Of a stretch of DNA of 34,703 nt, positions 24,279-31,228 are shown in pieces. The translations under genes and the position numbers were made by a program. The notes beneath the pieces are model-generated. The model did no database searches and had not been told where the DNA came from. It was given only the letters and a program-made list of their open reading frames with translations. The stretch is from the NCBI GenBank assembly GCA_947628575.1, contig CANRAK010000002.1:1-34703 (forward strand), read 5' to 3'. How positions within the stretch are numbered: the stretch's first letter is position 1; every line of letters starts with the position of its first letter. Source of the stretch: an uncultured Clostridia bacterium. GTDB taxonomy: Bacteria > Bacillota > Clostridia > TANB77 > CAG-465.

Positions 24279-24316
24279 AGAAAGCTTTTAATATGTATAA
24301 AAAGCTTTCTTTTTTC
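24279..24316 (+). terminator. Rho-independent terminator after prkC
   Basis: AGAAAGCTTTT (24279-24289) pairs with AAAAGCTTTCT (24300-24310), followed by six T. Confidence 0.88.
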
Positions 24317-24328
24317 TGTATATTAATA

Positions 24329-24357
24329 TTGAAATAAAAGAATATTTGTAGTAAGAT
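24329..24357 (+). promoter_or_regulatory. Sigma-A promoter of rsgA-rpe/alkD-pfk
   Basis: TTGAAA (24329-24334), 17 bases, TAAGAT (24352-24357); the spacer ends in TTTGTAG. It should drive the three genes 24377-27758. Confidence 0.6.
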
Positions 24358-24376
24358 ATAAGCATTAGGAGTGTAT

Positions 24377-25288
24377 ATGGATAATATAATTGCAAAAGTA
24401 ATAAGAATAGACTTAGAGATATATATATTAAAAGTAATAAACAATGATAATGATATTATAGCTGCTAAGTTAAGAGGCAACATTAAAAAGAGCAGTAATG
24501 TTCTTGTTGGCGACTTAGTAGAAGTAGAAAAAGTAGATAATGACTATATGATTACTAATGTGCTTGAGAGAAAAAATTCTCTTATAAGACCACCAGTAAG
24601 TAATATAGACCAAATGATTATTGTTGTTTCTGTTGGCGAGCCTGCACCAGATTTTATACTTTTAGATAAACAAATAATACTATGTATGGCTAAAGACATT
24701 CTCCCTATTATTTGTGTAAATAAAGTAGATTTACAAGATGATAATGTACAAGCTAAAGAAGATATAGAGTATATAAAATCTGTATATGGTAAACTAGGAA
24801 TACAAATAGTATATACTAGTACAGTAAAGAATATAGGAATTGAAGAATTAAAGCAGAAACTTATAGGAAAAACATCTGCTTTCTCAGGAAATTCCGGTGT
24901 TGGAAAATCATCAATAACTAAAGAAATATTAGATTTATCTCATGAAGAAGTAGAAATTGGAAATATAGGAAGAAAAAGTAAAAGAGGAAGACATACAACA
25001 AAAGCTGTAAGACTATATAGCTTAGATGAAAATACATTTATACTTGATACACCTGGATTTTCTAGCTATGAGCTTTATGACATAGATCATAAAAAAATAA
25101 GGGAGTTTTATCCAGAGTTTGAAAAATGCAAATGTGACTATGACGACTGCATGCATATAAGTGAAGATGAGAGTGTATGTGACGTAAAAAGACATGTAAA
25201 AAATAATGATATAGACCAAAAGCGATATGAAAGGTATGTATATATCTTTTTAAAAGAAAAAGAAAAATACGATAAAAGATATAAATAG
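24377..25288 (+). CDS. rsgA: Ribosome small subunit-dependent GTPase RsgA
   Basis: RsgA (YloQ/CpgA) is a circularly permuted GTPase that helps mature the 30S subunit. The 303-residue product has an N-terminal OB-fold (about 1-65), the permuted GTPase with G4 NKVD (115-118) before G1 GNSGVGKSS (171-179) and a later G3 DTPG, and a C-terminal zinc knuckle with CDYDDCMH and a more distant Cys. The frame opens at GTG 24371, but AGGAG at 24367-24371 gives a proper spacer only for the ATG at 24377. The order prpC-prkC-rsgA-rpe is as in B. subtilis. Next gene begins 16 bases on. Confidence 0.95.
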   Translation: MDNIIAKVIRIDLEIYILKVINNDNDIIAAKLRGNIKKSSNVLVGDLVEVEKVDNDYMITNVLERKNSLIRPPVSNIDQMIIVVSVGEPAPDFILLDKQIILCMAKDILPIICVNKVDLQDDNVQAKEDIEYIKSVYGKLGIQIVYTSTVKNIGIEELKQKLIGKTSAFSGNSGVGKSSITKEILDLSHEEVEIGNIGRKSKRGRHTTKAVRLYSLDENTFILDTPGFSSYELYDIDHKKIREFYPEFEKCKCDYDDCMHISEDESVCDVKRHVKNNDIDQKRYERYVYIFLKEKEKYDKRYK

Positions 25289-25303
25289 ACAAGAGGTGAG
25301 AAT

Positions 25304-26662
25304 ATGAAAGATTTATCTATTTCAATATTAAACGTAGATGATGTAGATAGCTTTTTAACTAAACTTGAAAATATACAGGATAAATATACAAATAATAAAA
25401 AAGTAGATTTTTGCGATATACACATTCATTTTGATGTAATGGATAATAAATTTGTTAATAATTATGGTGTGAATATTGAAAATATGAAAATAGTAAATAG
25501 ACACGGCTATTATATTGATACACATCTAATGGTTGAAAAACCTATTCAAGACGGATATATAGATAAAGCTATCGAGTATGGTTCAAAAGATATAACTATA
25601 CATTATGAAATAGATAATTTTGAGAAAAACCTTAATTATTTACTAGAAAAAAAGAAAGAAAATAAATATCTAAAAATTGGAGTTGCACTTAGACCAAATA
25701 CACCACTTAGTGTACTAGATAAGTATATAGATAATATAGACAAGATATTAGTAATGTCTGTTGAGCCAGGATACGGCGGACAAAAATATATAGATAGCAC
25801 AAAAGAAAAATTAAAAGAAGCTAAAAGTAAATATAGTAATAAAATATTACAAGTAGATGGTGGAGTAAACTCTAAAAATCTTAGATATAATACTATAGCA
25901 GATAGCATTGTTATTGGAAGTTATATTACAAAAGATATAAATAAAGTAGAAAAAAAGCTTGACGTTATAAACATAATAAATAGTATAGAATCTTTGCCAA
26001 AAGAAGCAGATATAGAATTTGAAAAAAGAACATTACAAATTCAAGAAGGTGGATATGGATATGGTGATACTATTTTAGGTATAAGAATCCCTCAAGTTAG
26101 AAAGCTAGCTAATCACTGGTATAAAGCATTAACTTTAGATGTACTTCATGTGTTTATTAGCTCTAATATCCATGATTATAGGAGATTTGCTATTTTTTGC
26201 TTAGTAAAAATGGTAAATAGTGAAAATAAGGATGAAATTAAAAAATTTATAGATAATAATATTAAATATATTAATAACTGGGATTTAGTAGATTCTTGTG
26301 TCCCTATTTGTATAGGAAAACAGCTTTTAGAAGAAAGCGATGAAAAGATATATACTACATTAAGAGAATATACTAAATCAGAAGATATTTGGATAAAAAG
26401 AATAGGTATTGTATCATTACTTAATATAGCTAAGATAGGTAGAAAAGAAGCAGTATTTAAAGTAATAGATGACGTATTTTATGAGGAGTATCATTTATTA
26501 CAAAAAGCAACAGGTTGGATATTAAGAGAACTATATAAAGTAAATGCAAAAGATACACTAAATTATCTACTAGATAAAAAGAAAAAAGGTAAAATACCAA
26601 CAATATTAAAATCTTATGCAACAGAAAAAATGAGTGAAAAAGAAAAGAATAGTTTAAAGTAA
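25304..26662 (+). CDS. Fusion: ribulose-phosphate 3-epimerase + AlkD-type DNA glycosylase
   Basis: One 452-residue frame holds two enzymes. Residues 1-222 are an Rpe (pentose phosphate epimerase): N-terminal Ser8, HFDVMD with His42, Asp44 and Asp47, DTHLM with His74, the VEPGYGGQ phosphate loop (153-160) and QVDGGVN with Asp185; all metal ligands are kept. The HFDVMD segment is normal apart from NKF in place of the usual GHF. Residues 226-452 are a DNA alkylation repeat (AlkD, HEAT-like) protein: GDTILGIRIPQVRKLAN (254-270), NNWDLVD with Trp326 and Asp330, WIKR with Arg366 and GWILRE with Trp405, the positions I would expect for AlkD catalysis and DNA contact. No in-frame Met lies between about 151 and 303, so a separate AlkD start is unlikely. 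AGAGGTGAGA precedes the ATG. The Rpe half holds rpe's usual position after rsgA. Confidence 0.88.
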   Translation: MKDLSISILNVDDVDSFLTKLENIQDKYTNNKKVDFCDIHIHFDVMDNKFVNNYGVNIENMKIVNRHGYYIDTHLMVEKPIQDGYIDKAIEYGSKDITIHYEIDNFEKNLNYLLEKKKENKYLKIGVALRPNTPLSVLDKYIDNIDKILVMSVEPGYGGQKYIDSTKEKLKEAKSKYSNKILQVDGGVNSKNLRYNTIADSIVIGSYITKDINKVEKKLDVINIINSIESLPKEADIEFEKRTLQIQEGGYGYGDTILGIRIPQVRKLANHWYKALTLDVLHVFISSNIHDYRRFAIFCLVKMVNSENKDEIKKFIDNNIKYINNWDLVDSCVPICIGKQLLEESDEKIYTTLREYTKSEDIWIKRIGIVSLLNIAKIGRKEAVFKVIDDVFYEEYHLLQKATGWILRELYKVNAKDTLNYLLDKKKKGKIPTILKSYATEKMSEKEKNSLK

Positions 26663-26675
26663 GGAGAGATTGAAT

Positions 26676-27758
26676 ATGAAAAGAATTGCAATAATGACTG
26701 CTGGTGGAGATTGTGCAGGTTTAAACAGTGCTATTAAATCTATAGTTATGACTGCTAGCAAACAAAATGTAGAAGTTATAGGAGTTATGGATGGATTTAT
26801 TGGATTTATTGAAGGAAAGTATATACCACTAAATGAAAATATAGTAAGAAGCATTGAAACAAAAGGTGGTACAATGCTAGGCTCATCTAACAAAGAGTGT
26901 CCTTTCCATTATTATAATAAGAAAACTGGAGAGTTTGAAGACAGAGTAGATGAAGGAATTAAAAAACTAAAAAAACAAGGTGTAGAAGGGTTTATAATAA
27001 TAGGAGGAGATGGAACTTTAGACTCAGCAAGAGTAATAAGTGAGCATGGTTTCCCAACAGTAGGTATTCCTAAGACAATAGATAATGATATGGAAGCATC
27101 AGAGCCAACAATAGGATTCCAAACTGCAATTGATGCAGCAGTAGATGCAATAAGAAAATTAATAACAACTGCATATTCTCATAGAAGAGTTATGGTAGTA
27201 GAGCTTATGGGAAGAACATCTGGATACTTAACTTTATATGCTGGTTTTGCATCAGGTGCAGATATAATACTTTTACCAGAGCAAGATTATAGTTTAAAAG
27301 TAGTATGTGATAGAGTTAAAAAAATAATGGAATCTGGAAAAAGATATGTAATAATTGCTATATCAGAAGCTGCTAAAGAAAAAGGTGGCGAAGAAACAAT
27401 TGCACAACTTGTTAAAGATAGTTTTGAGCAAAAAAGATATGGTGGTGTATCACAAAAACTTGCTAATGAGATTGAGCAATTAACAGGATATGAAACAAGA
27501 GCAACAATTCTTGGACATATACAAAGAGGAGGAGAGCCTACAACATCAGATATAATACTTGGTGCAAGACTTGGAAGTGCTGCATGTCAAATGCTACTAC
27601 ATGGTGAAGTTGGAAAAATAGTTGGAATAATAGGTGGCAAAGTATTAAAAATGCCATTTCCTAAAGAAAGAATACCAAGAATACTAGATATCACTACTAA
27701 TGATTTATGTATTACTGCAAGAGATATGGGAGTATGTTTTGGACAAGAAAATGAGTAG
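26676..27758 (+). CDS. pfkA: 6-phosphofructokinase (mixed ATP/PPi-type signature)
   Basis: Phosphofructokinase phosphorylates fructose 6-phosphate at the committed step of glycolysis. The 360-residue product has the family start MKRIAIMTAGGDCAGLN, GGDGTLDSA (110-118) and PKTIDND (132-138). The glycine in GGDG is usual for ATP enzymes, while the lysine in PKTIDND is usual for pyrophosphate enzymes, as in the group III (mixed-substrate) family, so the phosphoryl donor is not settled. MGRTSGYL and HIQRGGEPT are also seen. The ATG at 26676 is chosen over TTG at 26670 because AAGGAGAGA leaves a normal spacer only for the ATG. It ends the rsgA unit. I see no clear terminator before lexA. Confidence 0.93.
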   Translation: MKRIAIMTAGGDCAGLNSAIKSIVMTASKQNVEVIGVMDGFIGFIEGKYIPLNENIVRSIETKGGTMLGSSNKECPFHYYNKKTGEFEDRVDEGIKKLKKQGVEGFIIIGGDGTLDSARVISEHGFPTVGIPKTIDNDMEASEPTIGFQTAIDAAVDAIRKLITTAYSHRRVMVVELMGRTSGYLTLYAGFASGADIILLPEQDYSLKVVCDRVKKIMESGKRYVIIAISEAAKEKGGEETIAQLVKDSFEQKRYGGVSQKLANEIEQLTGYETRATILGHIQRGGEPTTSDIILGARLGSAACQMLLHGEVGKIVGIIGGKVLKMPFPKERIPRILDITTNDLCITARDMGVCFGQENE

Positions 27759-27789
27759 TATAAAAAATATAAAAAAATAGAACTTTTGT

Positions 27790-27818
27790 TTGACACGTAC
27801 TTTTTTATATGATATAAT
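27790..27818 (+). promoter_or_regulatory. Consensus sigma-A promoter of lexA
   Basis: A perfect TTGACA (27790-27795), 17 bases and a perfect TATAAT (27813-27818), with TGA (27810-27812) as an extended -10. Confidence 0.85.
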
Positions 27819-27822
27819 TTAA

Positions 27823-27836
27823 CAAACATTAGTTTG
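27823..27836 (+). promoter_or_regulatory. Candidate LexA operator (SOS box)
   Basis: CAAAC-ATTA-GTTTG forms perfect five-base arms five to eighteen bases downstream of the lexA -10. It resembles the Gram-positive LexA box CGAAC-N4-GTTCG, differing by G-to-A in one arm and the matching C-to-T in the other. Its position over the transcription start fits autorepression. Confidence 0.65.
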
Positions 27837-27849
27837 AAGGAGGAAGAAT

Positions 27850-28461
27850 ATGAATAATACTACTTTAAATCCACAAGAAAAAAGAGTACTTGATTATATA
27901 AAAGAACAAATAAGGGATACTGGTTATCCACCATCTGTAAGAGAAATATGTGCTGCATTAGGCTTTAAATCTACATCATCAGCACACCAATATATTTGGC
28001 GTTTAGCTGAAAAAGGGTATATAGATAAAGGAGATTTAAAAACAAGAGCAATAAGAGTTGTTGGAAATGAATCAACTATCTCAGTGCCTGTTGTTGGTAA
28101 AGTTGCAGCAGGTGAACCAATACTTGCAGTTGAAAACATTGAAGATTATATGACTATTGGTGAAAGCTTCTTTAGTAAAGATGCACTAAAAAATGACAAC
28201 TTTATTCTAAAAGTACAAGGCGAGAGTATGATAAATGCTGGAATAAATAATGGAGATTATATTGTAGTTTCAAAACAAGAAACTGCTAGAAATGGACAAA
28301 TTGTTGTAGCATTAATAGATAATGAAGCAACAGTAAAGACATGTTATAAAGAAGACGGTCATATAAGACTACAACCTGAAAATGATACTATGGAGCCTAT
28401 TATAGTAAAAGATGTACAAATACTAGGAAAAGTAATAGGACTATTTAGAAAGATACAATAA
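27850..28461 (+). CDS. lexA: SOS response repressor LexA
   Basis: LexA represses DNA-damage genes and cleaves itself when RecA is activated. The 203-residue protein has a winged helix-turn-helix start (about 8-65, with SVREICAALGFKSTSSAHQYI), the cleavage site Ala87-Gly88 in KVAAGEP, and the Ser126/Lys163 catalytic pair in QGESM and ATVKT. Length is usual. The ATG follows GAAGGAGGAAGAAT. It is a single gene behind a consensus promoter with a palindromic operator candidate, so it probably represses itself. Likely targets include DNA-repair genes, though uvrB in this window lacks a visible box. Confidence 0.96.
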   Translation: MNNTTLNPQEKRVLDYIKEQIRDTGYPPSVREICAALGFKSTSSAHQYIWRLAEKGYIDKGDLKTRAIRVVGNESTISVPVVGKVAAGEPILAVENIEDYMTIGESFFSKDALKNDNFILKVQGESMINAGINNGDYIVVSKQETARNGQIVVALIDNEATVKTCYKEDGHIRLQPENDTMEPIIVKDVQILGKVIGLFRKIQ

Positions 28462-28484
28462 GAGGTATTAATTACCTCTTTTTT
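28461..28484 (+). terminator. Rho-independent terminator after lexA
   Basis: AGAGGTA (28461-28467) pairs with TACCTCT (28473-28479), followed by a T run. The hairpin begins at the last base of the lexA stop codon. Confidence 0.85.
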
Positions 28485-28485
28485 C

Positions 28486-28512
28486 ACGTATTGTAGTAAT
28501 ATTCATAAACTA
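28486..28512 (+). promoter_or_regulatory. Possible sigma-K promoter of dpaB
   Basis: AC (28486-28487), 16 bases, then CATAAACTA (28504-28512) fits the sigma-K pattern AC-N16-CATANNNTA. dpaA/dpaB are under sigma-K in B. subtilis, which supports it. The TATAAT at 28511-28516 overlaps and lies too near the ribosome binding site to be the obvious sigma-A site. Confidence 0.5.
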
Positions 28513-28530
28513 TAATACGGAGGTGAAAAT

Positions 28531-29109
28531 ATGCTACAAAATTTAAATATTGGACTTGGAATAACAGGTTCTTTTTGTAATTTTCCTAGAATTAAAGGAT
28601 TAATTGATTCTTTAAAAAAAGAAAAAGTAAATAAAATTATCCCTATTGTATCACTAGTTACAAATACCTATGATACTAGATTTTTTGTAAAAGACAACTT
28701 CTTAGAAATGCTTGAAAGAGAAACAGGTCAAAAAATAATAGATAATATAGTTGATGCTGAACCGATAGGGCCGAAAAATATGATAGATATAATGGTTATA
28801 GTACCATGTACAGGTAATAGTATAGCAAAGCTTGCAAATGGGATAAGTGACACAGCTGTACTACTTGCAACAAAAGGTCATATACGAAATAATAAGCCTG
28901 TTGTAATAGGTGTATCTACAAATGATGGACTTGGTGCAAATTTTAAAAATATTGGTATGCTATATGATACTAAAAATTTTTACTTTGTTCCATTTAGACA
29001 GGATGATTTTAATAAGAAACCAAAATCATTAGTTTTAGATTATTCAAAAGTAATTGACACAATTAAACTAGCACTAATGGGAGAGCAGATACAGCCACTT
29101 TTAGTTTGA
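28531..29109 (+). CDS. dpaB: Dipicolinate synthase subunit B (SpoVFB)
   Basis: DpaB is the flavoprotein-like subunit that, with DpaA, oxidises the dihydrodipicolinate product to dipicolinic acid, a major spore-core solute. The 192-residue product has the family start with IGLGITGSFCNF, then an extended LVTNTYDTRFF, EPIGPKNMIDIMVIVPCTGNSIAKLANGI and VLLATKGHIRNNKPVVIGVSTNDGLG. The length is typical. The ATG follows GGAGGTGA. The gene has a sigma-K-like promoter and stands apart from any dpaA gene in the window, which is unusual because the two are normally adjacent. Confidence 0.94.
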   Translation: MLQNLNIGLGITGSFCNFPRIKGLIDSLKKEKVNKIIPIVSLVTNTYDTRFFVKDNFLEMLERETGQKIIDNIVDAEPIGPKNMIDIMVIVPCTGNSIAKLANGISDTAVLLATKGHIRNNKPVVIGVSTNDGLGANFKNIGMLYDTKNFYFVPFRQDDFNKKPKSLVLDYSKVIDTIKLALMGEQIQPLLV

Positions 29110-29134
29110 CAAATTTAGTAAACTCATATATACT
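29106..29134 (+). promoter_or_regulatory. Sigma-A-like promoter overlapping the end of dpaB
   Basis: TTGACA (29106-29111) contains the dpaB stop codon; 17 bases later lies TATACT (29129-29134). It would start transcription of the unknown gene at 29150 just upstream of its ribosome binding site. Confidence 0.5.
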
Positions 29135-29149
29135 TTTAGTGGTGATATA

Positions 29150-29767
29150 ATGAATAAAGAATTCTCAAATATTATAATTTTTAACAATCAGGATATACAT
29201 TTTATTATAGAAAAGCTAGAGAAAATGATTACTGACTTAGATTATACTGTAAGTAGTGATGAGGGTTCAGATATAATGGTAGAAATAATACAAGATAATA
29301 TAAATAATATATGCGTAATTTCATCAGATTACTTTAGTTTTAAAAACATAAATGAAAATAAAAGTATAATTAGAAAAATAGCAAAAAGAGTTGCTCAAGA
29401 TACCTTTATGATTACTTCTAAAGAAAATATAGCAGTACTTGAAAAGTATAGCTTTAACAAGAGAATTTATGACTATATTTCACTAGGAGATAAAGAAGAA
29501 TTAGCAAAACTTGGATATAATGAGTCTTATGCTAAATGTATGTCACCACAAATTTGGACTAATCATTTTGTTGGAAGAAACACAATAAATGATTTAAATA
29601 AAATTTTAGAAGAAGAAAGTACATATTTTAACAATTTCGAGATACTAGTAGATATATTAAAACTATATGGCATAAAGTATGAGCTTGCGACATATAGTTA
29701 TGGTAGTAATATAAAAAATCTTGACGTTATTAGTAAGGTACTATATTTTAGCAAAAAAAATCCTTGA
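29150..29767 (+). CDS. Protein of unknown function
   Basis: I do not recognise this 205-residue cytoplasmic protein. It alternates short strands and amphipathic helices and has neither a signal peptide nor a membrane helix. The start, NIIIFNNQDIHFIIEKLEKMITDLDY (7-32), suggests a small alpha/beta domain, and a basic helix follows (SIIRKIAKRVAQD, 72-84). The middle has SLGDKEELAKLGYNESYAKC. No catalytic pattern is clear. Its ATG at 29150 follows AGTGGTGATATA. It is set between dpaB and rimO, flanked by terminator-like hairpins on the far side, so it is a separate unit or is read through from dpaB. Because the dpaB stop overlaps its promoter, a link to sporulation is possible but unproven. Confidence 0.75.
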   Translation: MNKEFSNIIIFNNQDIHFIIEKLEKMITDLDYTVSSDEGSDIMVEIIQDNINNICVISSDYFSFKNINENKSIIRKIAKRVAQDTFMITSKENIAVLEKYSFNKRIYDYISLGDKEELAKLGYNESYAKCMSPQIWTNHFVGRNTINDLNKILEEESTYFNNFEILVDILKLYGIKYELATYSYGSNIKNLDVISKVLYFSKKNP

Positions 29768-29798
29768 ATATAATATTTCAAGGATTAAATTTATTTTT
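29759..29798 (+). terminator. Terminator after the unknown gene
   Basis: AATCCTTGAA (29759-29768) pairs with TTCAAGGATT (29777-29786), with a T-rich stretch after. The gene's stop codon (29765-29767) is within the stem. Confidence 0.8.
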
Positions 29799-29843
29799 TA
29801 GCTATAAAATAGTAAATTACTTCTTCCTTTTATGTTAAATATA

Positions 29844-29852
29844 TGGTATAAT
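29844..29852 (+). promoter_or_regulatory. Extended -10 promoter of rimO-rho
   Basis: TGG (29844-29846) directly precedes a perfect TATAAT (29847-29852). The -35 region is poor. The same TGG-TATAAT arrangement is found before sufC at 4549-4557. Confidence 0.55.
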
Positions 29853-29884
29853 TACATCTGTACTAAATAAGGAGGACAAATAAT

Positions 29885-31219
29885 ATGAATATTGGACTTG
29901 TTACTCTAGGCTGTACAAAAAATCAAGTAGATAGTGAAATGATACTTGGTGTATTTAAATCACAGGGTTTTAATATAGTAAATCAAGTAGAAGAAGCAGA
30001 TATAATAGTTGTAAATACTTGCGGATTTATTCAATCTGCAAAAGAAGAAGCAATAGAAACAATACTTGAAATGGCAGATTATAAAGAGTTTGGAAGATGT
30101 AAAGCATTAATTGTAACAGGCTGTTTAGCAAAAAGATATAAAGCTCAGATACTTGAGTCTATGCCAGAAGTAGATTTATGTGTCGGAGTAGATGAATATG
30201 ATAAATTACCACAAATTTTATCAGAATTTTTTAATCAGAGAAAAATATTAGATCATTGTAAATTCACTCATAATTTAGATTTTAATAATAGAATTATTTC
30301 TTCAACTTATCCATTAGCATACATAAGAATATCTGACGGTTGTGATAATAGATGTAGCTATTGTGCAATACCACTAATAAGAGGTGGCTTTAAGAGTAGA
30401 AAAATGGAAGATATTTTAGAAGAAGTAGAAAAATTAGCAAAAGCAGGTATACAAGAATTTTGTATTATTTCACAAGATACATCTAAATATGGTTTAGATA
30501 TATATGGTGAGTTAAAACTTGCAGAATTGCTAAAGAAAATGAGTAAAATTGACGGTGTAAAATGGATAAGAATATTATATATGTATCTATTTGAAACTAC
30601 AGATGAACTAATAGAAGAAATTGCTAAAAATGATAAAGTTTGTAAGTATTTTGATATACCAATACAGCATCTAAATGATAAATTACTTAAAGATATGAAC
30701 AGACATGATAATAAAAAACTAATATTTGAAAGAATAGAAAAAATTAGAAAAATGGTACCTGATGCAATATTAAGAACTACTTGTATAGTAGGTTTTCCAG
30801 GTGAGACACAAGAGCAGTTTGATGAACTTATAGATGGTATAAAACAATTGCAGTTTGATAGACTAGGTGCATTTACATATTCACAAGAGGAAGATACAAA
30901 AAGTGCAGAGTTTAATAACCAAATAGATGAAGATGTAAAAGAAGAACGACTAAAGAGGCTATTTGATGTTCAAAAAGAAATATCTTTTAGAAAAAATAAG
31001 GAAAGAATTGGAAAAGAATACGAAGTAATAGTTGAAGATATTTCAGAAGATGAAGAGTATTTTTCTTGTAGGTCTATGCTTGAGGCACCAGATGTTGATG
31101 GGAGAATATATATAAAAATAGATGATGAAAGTGCAAATAAAGTAATAGTTGGTGAATATGCAAAAGTAAAGATTATTGACTGTGATAATTATGATTTATA
31201 TGCTAAAATAGTAGAATAG
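29885..31219 (+). CDS. rimO: Ribosomal protein S12 methylthiotransferase RimO
   Basis: RimO adds a methylthio group to the aspartate of ribosomal protein S12. The 444-residue product has the MTTase domain with the three cluster cysteines Cys10 (LGCTKNQVDSE), Cys46 (NTCGFI) and Cys80 (TGCLAKR), a radical-SAM core with Cys153, Cys157 and Cys160 in GCDNRCSYC, and a C-terminal TRAM domain (about 375-443). The sequence is closer to RimO than to MiaB in the KNQVDSE and AYIRISDGCDNRCSYCAIP forms. AAGGAGGACAAATA precedes the start. Nine bases separate it from rho. Confidence 0.95.
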   Translation: MNIGLVTLGCTKNQVDSEMILGVFKSQGFNIVNQVEEADIIVVNTCGFIQSAKEEAIETILEMADYKEFGRCKALIVTGCLAKRYKAQILESMPEVDLCVGVDEYDKLPQILSEFFNQRKILDHCKFTHNLDFNNRIISSTYPLAYIRISDGCDNRCSYCAIPLIRGGFKSRKMEDILEEVEKLAKAGIQEFCIISQDTSKYGLDIYGELKLAELLKKMSKIDGVKWIRILYMYLFETTDELIEEIAKNDKVCKYFDIPIQHLNDKLLKDMNRHDNKKLIFERIEKIRKMVPDAILRTTCIVGFPGETQEQFDELIDGIKQLQFDRLGAFTYSQEEDTKSAEFNNQIDEDVKEERLKRLFDVQKEISFRKNKERIGKEYEVIVEDISEDEEYFSCRSMLEAPDVDGRIYIKIDDESANKVIVGEYAKVKIIDCDNYDLYAKIVE

Positions 31220-31228
31220 GAGGAATAT

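Noticed and set aside
28511..28516. TATAAT as the main sigma-A promoter for dpaB
   Set aside because: It abuts the ribosome binding site, so the transcript would begin at or past it; the overlapping sigma-K-like site fits better.
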